64,000 nucleotides of DNA from Scenedesmus sp. ARA3 (lineage: Eukaryota > Chlorophyta > Chlorophyceae > Sphaeropleales > Scenedesmaceae), in contig RWJK01001976.1 of assembly GCA_004335835.1 (NCBI GenBank), positions 96,407 through 160,406 of the forward strand, in the 5' to 3' direction. The translations under genes and the position numbers were made by a program. The notes beneath the pieces are model-generated. The model ran no database searches. It saw only the letters and a list, made by a program, of their open reading frames with translations, and was not told the origin of the DNA. Every line of letters begins with the position of its first letter. Positions within the stretch are counted from its first letter, which is position 1. Of this stretch, positions 55,583-64,000 are shown in pieces.

Positions 55583-58500
55583 AATGGAAACAGCAGACAG
55601 CGAGCAAAACACCCACTTCGTTTCAATATAGAGAATTGCATGGATCCAAATATACTACCAGTGCTTAAAGATACTTTGCACTTATTCACCACTGCAGGTG
55701 TAAAACAGAGCAAAAGGCAACACCATATGTGACAGAAGCACAACCCTAGACCCCTGGAGCCGCTTCCAACCCTGGACACTTGCTCTTTCCCACTGCCACA
55801 GGCCCTTGGTGCGTATATGACTGCGTCATTATCATTCAAACAGGAGCTCGCGGCCATCCTGGAAGCGCTGTGTCAGCGTACTCACGTGCATAACCAGCCC
55901 ATAACTGCTGCACGGCTGGCACCATGGACTCAGATGCAGCGGTGCTGTCTGGTTGCCATCCGGCAATCAAGCTTATGGTGTGCCAACACCATAACGACAA
56001 GACGCCTTCACCTACTGGCCAGCACCCCACATACACGAGCCACCTAGTATACAAAACGGAACTGCTGAGGAACCAGTCCACACCACATATCCCAGGGGGC
56101 ATACAGCGCAGGCGCTTGCCAGGTGCGCGCTCACTGCCACATTGCCACATTGCATGCATGCTGACTGCCAACCTGTCATTGGCCCGAAACGGGCTGTGTT
56201 CCCGTCGTGCGACACACACATCGTGTAATCAAACAGCACTCCGCCACACAGCACCACAAAATTAGTTTGACAGACATGCAAGCTCAGCGCAAGTCGTTTT
56301 GGCAGTACACAGTCTGAGTGTGGGCGCCGCCCTATGCCCGCCAACCCTATGCCCTCAGCCAGTGCTACCATGTGACAGTACTACAAAGTAATAGGTGCCT
56401 GATGCAATCAGCCAACTGCTGGACGCGTCTGGAGCACAAACATCAAGACATAACTAATGCCCCACCCCTCTGACAAAACACAGCAGTCAGCAGCCAATCG
56501 AGAGGGGCCCTACTGCTGCATGCATGCCCAAAAGCAGCGAGCACGGCTGACGGCACACGCGCAGTGAAGAGTGTGTCTCACACACAGGATCAACATGGTC
56601 GCACTCGTCACGGCTTGATGGCTGCAGTCAGAATGCAAAACAGCCACCAGATCGTCCTCAGATGCCTTGGCAGGACACGCTGTGATCCATCGTCCTTTCA
56701 CCGTGCTGGTACAAGCAGCCACCAATCAACAGCTTGCGCACAAAAGTGACACAAACACTACAGCCTACCCGATTGTTCCCATTCTACTCGCCACACTGCA
56801 CGCCACACCTCTCCAAGGTTCTTTTTGTTGTTGTGCGCTATGGTCGAAACAAGCACTGGGGCGGGAGATCAGAAGTGCCCTGGCAACCCTCAATCAACAA
56901 AACGTGGCAAGCCGCAAAAGCCATTCAAGTGTGTGCACTGCAACTTGCCGGGCGCTCGAAACTGGAGCGCCGCAACCCGCCGCAACCAATGTTGCTCTCA
57001 TCACGAAAGACATGCGAGATGCTCGCCACATTGAATCATAGCACTGCGCCGCAGCGACCATCAAGGTGTCTGCAGACGCCAGGCAAGCTCGCCGCACCCA
57101 CACTCGTGCTGCTGTTTATGCTTCCAGTGCCGACGCACTGCTCCAACCTGGCAGCGCAACAGTAAACATCAAGGCAGCTGCATCGATCCTCAGCCGCCAG
57201 CTCTGCCTGCGCTCACAAAGCTGAATGGTCAGCTCGCGCGCACAAAAGCTGACCATTCAGAGGCAGAAGCCCAACACGCATCACACAACACGTCAAACAC
57301 AGCACATCAGCAGTGCTGCATATCGCAAACATGGGGGTAGCAGCATAGTGTGCCGTCATGCCCCGCTGCCTCCCGCTTCCTGCCTAACAACAGGGTGGTG
57401 TGACGCCCTGGCAACCACTCACAGCTATTACTACTGCAACCCTTCACATCCGAGCCTACCTCCTAGAAGCCCACAGCCAAACAGCCAAATCCTGTGAACA
57501 GCGTGCTATACTACGCCCTACGGCATGCTGACTGGCGCCATGATGCAAAGCGGCGCTTTATGACACCCAACGCAGCCAGACAGAAAGCTACAACAAGATG
57601 CATCTCACTCAGCAGAGTGGAGGTCATGTAAAGCCGAATATGCCAACGCCAGACAAAGTTGCCTGCTGCTCCAGTCCTATGCAGCATAGCACCACGCTGC
57701 ACTGCTGCAGCACAGCAGGTGCCCGACACTGCTGCTGTGCAACCCCACAGGCCCCAACCCACACATGCAAGCAGCACAGCACCGTAGCGAGGCCGGAGCT
57801 GCATGCTGTGAGCAGCAAACTGCTGTTTGCCAGCAACACCTGTGACACTTTCTTTGACCATGGGTGGCGATGCGCGACCCCCACCACCACTACGTGATGC
57901 ACTGTGACGTTCAACTGCTAACAACAGTGCCACGGGAGCGCACACACACAGCTGCCGCGCAAAGGCCACACACCCACTGCATCACCCTGTGACGTCAACT
58001 GGGGGGCAGCAGCAGCCGTGTGCCGCGCTGCTGCCGCATTGCCATGCTCAACCATGCGTCTTTCTTGGTTTTCCCCCTGGGTGCGTCCCACCTGGAGTGC
58101 AAGTTCCAGCCCCATGCGAGCTGCTGGGCTGCCACAGGTCATTGCCGCACTGACAGAATGAGTGCGCCTGCGCTAGTCCATGCACACTGCAAACACAGCA
58201 AACTGCTGCACTGAGTTGTGCCAGCAACTAGGTCAGTGGGCAAGGCTGGGCCCTTGCGTTGTGCATGATGCCGCATGGTGAGGCCCCTCACTGAGGACCA
58301 GGCAAAGAATGTAACATAACAACCAACATCGCATGCCCACCGCCAAAACACGTTGCTCAGTACAGACACCACATCATAATCAAACCTTAGCTGCCGCCTG
58401 CCAGCATGCCGCCAGAGGCCTACCACAGCTGCCATATAATGCTGTCTGCTCTCTGCACGCTGCTGTCTGCAAAACATGTGAACCCGTGTTCTCCTAAGAT

Positions 58501-58679
58501 GTGGGCAACCAGCCGCCCACAAGTTGTTGTTGACTGTGCTCGGTTCACAAGCGCATGTGCGCTCGGTTCACAACCGCATGTGGAACAGATTATAAGTTGG
58601 AAGTGCTGCTGTCCAAGGCCCCAGCCTTTACTACATGTAAATACTGAGGAAAGAATCAACCAATCAAAGACACGTCCAC
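55583..58679. other. 3.1-kb interval without recognised genes
   Basis: Lies between the plastid protein start and the kinase stop. It likely contains the promoter of the former and the 3' UTR of the latter. A perfect 14-bp inverted repeat occurs at 57221-57260. Frames up to 152 codons exist but none has protein character or matched splice sites. Confidence 0.55.
57221..57260. repeat. perfect 14-bp inverted repeat
   Basis: Arms 57221-57234 and 57247-57260 (ctgaatggtcagct and its complement) surround a 12-nt loop in the gene-poor interval before the kinase 3' end. Confidence 0.9.
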
Positions 58680-58750
58680 TCAGCACGTCTCGCCCGCATC
58701 ACCCTCTGGGCACTGCAGCAGCGCAAACGGACTCAATGCGGGCTTGCCAC

Positions 58751-58784
<34 letters not shown>

Positions 58785-61700
58785 CACAGGTGCGCCGGTG
58801 TCACTGCCGGCCTTGCGTGCCCAGCTGACCCTGCCGCTGCCATTGTCGCTGCCACGCTGCCGCGCAGACACAACAGGCGGCTCCATAGCAGCTGGGTTGG
58901 GGTTGGTGTCATTCACTACACGCACGTCTCCCTGATCTGCTGAGGCAGCAGCAGCAAAGGGGCTCGTGTAGCGGCTGCCAGAGGGTGTTGCCGCAACATC
59001 GCTGCGCTTGCGCATGCGCGCATCCTCCCCACTGTCGCCAGCAAAGGCAGCTGCCGCAAACGGCGATGCAGCAGAAGCTGGTGCTGCAGTGGCTGCTGCC
59101 GCTGCGCTGTCGACAGCAGCTGAAGCTGCGGCGAATGGTGACGCAGCAGCAGCACTCGCAGCAGCAGCGAAAGGCGAGGCTGCAGCAGCCCCAGTGCCGG
59201 AAGCAGCTGCAAATGGCGATGCAGCTGCTGCTGGCGCGCCTTCCCTTGCTGCAGCTGCAAACGCAGAGACGCTGCCTCCACCTGCTGCCCCAGCTGTGCC
59301 GCCAGCAGCTGCAGCAAAGGGCGACACACTAGCAGGGCCAGCCGCTGCTGCTGCAAATGGTGACCTGTATGGCACAGCACCTCCTGCAGCTCCGCTTGCC
59401 GTGGCATGGCTGTCTGCTGCCACTGCTGCAGCAGCAGCAAAGGGGCTCACGGACCTGTCCTTGCTGTTGCTGTCAATCCGCAGCAGGCTCGGCCGCCGCG
59501 CCACACCTGGCTGCAAGTGCTGGTGGAGTGGCGTGTGCAGGAATGCAGGCCCGCCTGTCACCCCAGGCGGAGTGCAAGCCACCTGCTGCTGCTGCTGTGG
59601 GCATGGGCTGTCGCCGCACACGCTGCCGCTGCTGCCCTGCCTAGATGGTGCCTGTGCTAAGCCATGGAAGCCTCCTAGCACTGGCATCTCATACGAGCCC
59701 TGAATTGCTAGCCTGCTGCTGGTGTGCCTGTGCCCGGCACCCACCACTACATGCGCTGCACCACCCAGGGGAGATGCACAGCCAGACGGCGGCCCAGAGC
59801 CAGGCGCAGCAGCAGCAGCAACAACAAGCCCCACAAGCTGCCCCGAATGCTCAGCTTGCAGCGCTGGCGCCGGCAGCATGCAGTGCAGGCTGCCGCTGCA
59901 GCAGCTGCTGCGAGGGCTGGCGCTGCCGCTGCGGTTGAGGCTGTCCAGGCGCTGCAGCAGCAGCGGCGCAGCCACTGCACAACTCGCTGGCATGCCAGTG
60001 ACCAGCAGTGGCGTGCTCTGGCCTGTCTCGCTGCCATGCCGCTCTCGCTCGCGCGCTGATAGGCATGGTGAGGCCATGTCATTCAGCTGCAGCAGCTGCA
60101 GCTGCCGCGCAGAGCCGCCTTGGCTGCTGCTGCGCCTGTGTAGGCTTGCTAGCCCTGCAAAGCCACCACCCTGCATCGCTGCTGCTGCAGCCTGGTGGTG
60201 GCTAGGCGACGCTGCGCCACTGGCGCTGCCGCTGCCGCCCTCGCGGCGTGCTGCAGCAGCTGCTGCGCCCGCCGCTGCCATCACTGCTAGCGGGTTGGGC
60301 TGGTTCAGGCTGGGGCTGCTGCTCAGTGGCGGCGTAGCAAGTGCTGCAGGTGTAGGGCTGGGAGTGAACAGCCCGCGTTGCAGGTGACGCGGCTGTGGCA
60401 GCTGCTGCTGAGGCTGCTGCTGCTGCTGCTGCTGCGCCTGAGGAGGTGTGCCTTGCTGCGCTGTCTGCTGCTGCTGCTGCTGAGGTGTGTACTGCTGCTG
60501 CGGCGAGTACTGCGGGTGCTGCACATACTGCTGAGGCTGCTGCTGCTGCAGCTGCTGCTGCTGCGCGTATTGAACGTACCCCGGTTGCGCGATCACCAAC
60601 GGCACAGGCCCAGAGTGCGTCAGCAGCATTGGCTGCTGTGGATGCGCAGCATAGTACACGCCGCCTGGCGCAGAAAACTGCGGCAGCACCCCGCTGTCGC
60701 CGCTGACAGCTGATGCTGCTGCTCCGGATGCTGCTGGATCCAGTACCATGCACAGCTGCCCGCTCGGCAGCGGCGTGTATGCAGACACGCAGCGCAAGCT
60801 GGGCAAGTGTGCAGGTCCGTAGTCGCTGCTGGTGTAAGACTCCTCCATGAACAGCATGCCACTGTGCACCTCGCCGCCTGTGCTGGCGTCATCACCTTCA
60901 TCCTCAGCCTCCTCATCTTCCAGCTGCCAGTTCATGCTTTGAGGAATGGGCATCGAGCGAGCCCTGCTCATGTGCTGCTTCTGCCTTGGGGGCTTTGCAC
61001 TGGAGCCGAGCACAGCACCTGGCGTGTGGTGGTGCTGCTGCTGCTGCTGCGTCGCTGCTCCAAATGCAGACAGCACACGCACGCCACCATGCTGCTGCTG
61101 CTGGCGCGCACGCGGGCTGCCGGCAGCGCTGCCTGCGGCGGGTGTAGCTGCCATGTACTGCTGCGGTGGCAGGACGATCTGCGGCAGCGGCAGCGACAGA
61201 AGCGGCTGCTGCTGGTCGTACTGCAGGAACTGCATGCCTGGCGGGGGTGCCAGTGACGCAGCAGAGCCGCCGGACGAAGCAGCAGGGGCCCCTGCTGAGC
61301 TCATGTTGTCTGCCTGGCTGAGCCGGTGCCGCTGCTGCTGCTGCTGGGGCTGCTGCTGCTGCTGTTGGGGCTGCGGCTGCATGAAAGGCTGGTAGATCAA
61401 CCCCTGTTGCTGTGGCTGCAACTGAGGATACAGGTACTGCTGCTGCTGGAGGTACTGCTGCTGCTGGACGTACTGCTGCTGCTGCTGCTGCGGTTGCTGG
61501 TACACCATGTAAACATCCTGATACAGCATGCTATCAGGCGCTGCAGCAGCTTGACTGGAGCCGCCGCTGCTCGACCCTGCTGCTGCTGCCATTGCTGCTT
61601 GTGGCAGCACTAGCCGCCCCTGCCCAAAGCCGCTGCTGCCTGCGGGCGACTGCAGCGCCGGCGTGCTGCCTGTCTCGCAGCCACTGTTGGCTGCAGCGCG

Positions 61701-64000
61701 TGGCGACTGGTGCACTGCCATGGACGATGCAGAGTCGCAGCGCAGAACCGCTGCAGTAGGAAGGGGCAGCAGGCATGTGATGTTTTCAGTATGGCATCAC
61801 TACAGGTGTTGTGCTGGGCAGTCAGTTATGCAAGAGCGCTGTCATCACACTGCTGTTGCGCAAAATGAGACAAGGTACATGTGCAGATGGCGTGCCAGCT
61901 GTTGAACTGTCATGCAGCAACACAGCACTTGCAAGGTTGAAGCTCTGCAAGCTTGTAAATCATACACCACATGCCCACGCATGCATGCAGAGCGAAGCCA
62001 GCAACATACACCTGCCGGCCTCCACACTCACGTTGTGCCGGCTGGCCGCACTGTGGCTGCTGCTGCTGCTGCTGCGCGCCCGCCGCCGCCTGCCGCGGCT
62101 GCTTCTGCTGCGCGGCGCGCAGCCCGCGGTACTCCCCCTCCAGCAAACTCAGCACCTCCCGGAAGTCTGGCCTGTCCACTGCATGGAAGGCCAGGCAGCG
62201 CCCGGTCAACTCGATCAGCCCCGGTGTAGCCACTTCTGCTGGCAGCTCAGGCAAGCTCAGGCTGCCGTTGCCGATGTTGACCATGAGCAGGAAGACTGGC
62301 ACGTCCTGGTCTGCGTAGGGCCGCTGGCGCGTGAGCAGCTCGTGCAGCACCACGCCAAAGGAGTAGACGTCGCAGCGCTCGGTGTAGGGCTCGCCGCGCA
62401 GCACCTCCGGGGCGCAGTACTCGATGGTGCCCTCCAGGCCTGCACGAGACACTTGCAGCTGCACAAGGTGCAGAGATACATTGCAGCGGCAGCAGCAGGT
62501 CAGTTTGTGTGTAGCAGCGCAGTACTTGATGGTGTCCGCCAGGCCTGTACATGACAGTTGCAGCTGCACAACGTGCAACGAACAGTTGCTGCAGCAACAG
62601 CACGTAGACAGGAGGAGGGCGCAACAGCGCCACATGCACCCACAGCAGGTGTTCCTGCTGGTTGCAGCCCCTGAAGTCTCAACGTAACCCAGTCAGTCAC
62701 CAGCACAGGCTGCAGGAACTGCAGCACCCGCCCGCTCAACAGACATACACTCAGCACTCACGTGGCTGGCGTCCTTGATGCGGCTGAGCCCAAAGTCCGC
62801 CACCTTGACCTCGAAGCGTGCTGACACCAGCAGGTTGGCGGTCTTGAGATCGCGGTGGATGATGATGGGCCGCTGCGCGTGCAGGCAGGCCATGCCGCGC
62901 GCCACGTCCATCGCAAACTCCACACGCTTCAGCAGGTCCAGCGCCAGGCCTGCGGCGCATTTACGATGTGATGTTAACATTGATCAGAAGTTGCAGACTT
63001 CAACTGGAAGGTCACATGACATCATGGGACGCACGAACTCGGTGAAAGCTATTATTCCCAGTGGTACACAGCTGACATAATTACCCGCACCACAAACTAA
63101 AGGGTAAATTTCGAACATAGCTGATCAGCTGATCAGCTGATCAAAACAAGCCAACCCTCTCTTGCCCGCCAGAGCATGAACGCAGCTGCGCCACCCTGCA
63201 ACTTGACAACAGGCACCACTGCAGCTTCATTACCAACTCACCTGACTTGTGCAGCACCTGGTCCAGTGAGCCGCGCGCACAGTACTCCGTGACGAGGCAG
63301 CGCTGGCCAGGCTTGTGGCACGCGCCAATGAAGTTGACGACGTTCGGGTGCCGAATGCTCGCCAGAATGGCGATCTCGCGCTCAAAGAACTGCCTGAATG
63401 CCGCCTGGCTGCCGCCCTGCCTGCTGCACGCGGACGGGCTGCTGCTGCCGTCGCGGCTGGCTGCGCTGCTACCGGTGCTGCTGTCGTGCTGGCGCTCGCC
63501 AGCCATGGGGATGTCATCCGTGTCTAGCGCTCGCAGCCGCTTCACCGCAACCTGCACACATAAGCACATGTAAAGCACACAACTGTCAAATCATAGCTGA
63601 TCTACAGGATGGCACCAACATCCAGCATGAAGAGCAGCAACGCGATTGATGTTTTACATGCATGAGCACTGGTTGAATAGGGCAGTTGCTTGCTGAGCCG
63701 ACCGACACTGCTGTGCCTTCATGGGTGTTGTAGCAGCACGGCTGCCACATACATCCCTGCTGTCACACAAATGTAGGAGCCACGCAACCACCACGACGCC
63801 GCCGACCCGCTCACCTTTGTGCCCCTGTAGCTTGCCACCATCACCTCCCCAAAGCTGCCCTCCCCGATGCGCTTGATGACCTCCACCTCAGACATGTCCA
63901 CCTCCCACAGCGCAGCAGCAGTCTTGTACCGCGACAGCACATCCGGCGCGCCGCTGCTGCTGGCGCTGATGCTGTCTTCACCAGCTGCTGCTGCTGCTGC
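58680..64000 (-). CDS. Raf-like (TKL) Ser/Thr protein kinase with SPFAAAA-repeat tail, 5' partial
   Basis: Visible exons: >64000-63815, 63551-63242, 62949-62762, 62458-62032 and 61750-58680 (1,393 residues, phases consistent); the N-terminus lies beyond the window. Kinase features in order: glycine loop IGEGSFGEV, VAVK (Lys66 of the visible part), FFEREIAIL, HPNVVNFIGACHKPGQRCLV, IIIHRDLKTANLL (catalytic Asp199), VADFGLS (Asp217), EGTIEYCAPEVL, TERCDVYSFGVVLHELL and RPDFREVLSLLEGEY. HRDLKxxNLL and CDVYSFG are typical of plant Raf-like kinases. An about 40-residue Ser-rich insert follows VAVKRL. The tail of more than 1,000 residues is disordered: poly-Gln with YLQQQ repeats, then about ten SPFAAAA-type units before EGDAGETC. 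Acceptor 62459 adds LQVSRA before GLEGT and is the only phase-matching choice I found. All substrates are unknown. Confidence 0.9.
58720..59460 (-). repeat. about ten SPFAAAA coding repeats in kinase tail
   Basis: Coding-strand units read SPFAAAA, SPFAAAS, SAFAAAA or SPFALL with Ala/Gly-rich spacers of 8-25 residues. They occupy the C-terminal part of the kinase. Each has a Ser-Pro followed by an aromatic, a plausible phosphorylation or docking site. Confidence 0.8.
62516..62585 (-). pseudogene. decayed copy of kinase exon 4 5' edge
   Basis: About 104 bp upstream of the real acceptor (62459) on the coding strand is a second GTGCAG acceptor followed by LQLSCTGLADTIKYCAA. The real exon reads LQVSRAGLEGTIEYCAPEV. 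The copy diverges after about 50 nt and no donor follows. Confidence 0.8.
63117..63144. repeat. self-complementary octamer tandem repeat
   Basis: Three tandem copies of the palindromic unit agctgatc (tcagctgatcagctgatcag) in the intron between kinase exons 2 and 3. The stretch can fold on itself or pair with its own copies. Confidence 0.8.

Noticed and set aside
60202..60753. 183-codon minus-strand ORF within the kinase tail
   Set aside because: It is an out-of-frame shadow of the long terminal exon 61750-58680, which matches the phase of the kinase exons.
1..64000. CRISPR arrays, tRNA, rRNA or intact transposable elements
   Set aside because: Repeats are direct tandem arrays without spacer structure; no cloverleaf, rRNA core, transposase or reverse-transcriptase motif was seen in any frame.

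Overview
The window looks like nuclear DNA of a green alga (Chlorophyta, most likely Chlorophyceae; a Scenedesmaceae or other Sphaeropleales relative is my guess). The evidence is: short exons split by many GT-AG introns; pervasive CAG/CTG triplet runs in introns and as poly-Ala, poly-Ser and poly-Gln in exons; plastid-type transit peptides; a plastid type-II fatty-acid enzyme; a plant-type fused HPPK-DHPS folate enzyme; a plant-type FPG; and TGTAA polyadenylation motifs about 130-150 nt after several stop codons. No gene fits a prokaryotic model. I rebuilt the genes by hand by joining exons whose GT and AG sites and reading phases agree, so exon coordinates are predictions.

Layout. 1-826: GGCA-rich minisatellite. 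827-4663 (-): four-CBS-domain (SNF4/AMPK-gamma type) protein, 3' end missing, with a 117-bp tandem array and an assembly gap. 6111-8876 (-): mitochondrial calcium uniporter (MCU). 10383-11258 (-): small single-membrane-span protein. 11809-14857 (+): CCDC13-like coiled-coil protein. 15148-16653 (+): plastid FabZ. 19096-21531 (-): plastid-targeted PP2C phosphatase. 21532-26406: gene-poor. 26407-35865 (-): giant disordered membrane-associated protein of about 2,580 aa. 36204-40730 (-): FPG/MutM DNA glycosylase. 41510-45703 (-): HPPK-DHPS. 47068-48514 (+): PAP2-family lipid phosphatase. 50265-51498 (-): Mediator MED28-like coiled-coil protein. 52160-53093 (-): small tail-anchored protein. 53575-55582 (-): conserved-looking plastid protein. 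58680 to beyond 64000 (-): Raf-like (TKL) kinase with a long repeat-rich tail.

The genes serve unrelated housekeeping, organelle, signalling and ciliary functions, as expected of a eukaryotic chromosome segment. There is no operon. Head-to-head pairs (11.3-11.8 kb and 45.7-47.1 kb) may share promoters.

The most interesting signal is structural. In at least five genes the edge of one exon, with its splice site, has been copied into the adjacent intron or 3' flank (CBS exon 7, FPG exon 5, giant-gene exon 5, kinase activation-loop exon, FabZ last exon). In the CBS gene the copies form a tandem array in which every unit looks like a 36-nt, phase-preserving microexon. Triplet repeats also sit directly against splice sites; one run of 31 triplets is the 3' end of a PP2C intron.
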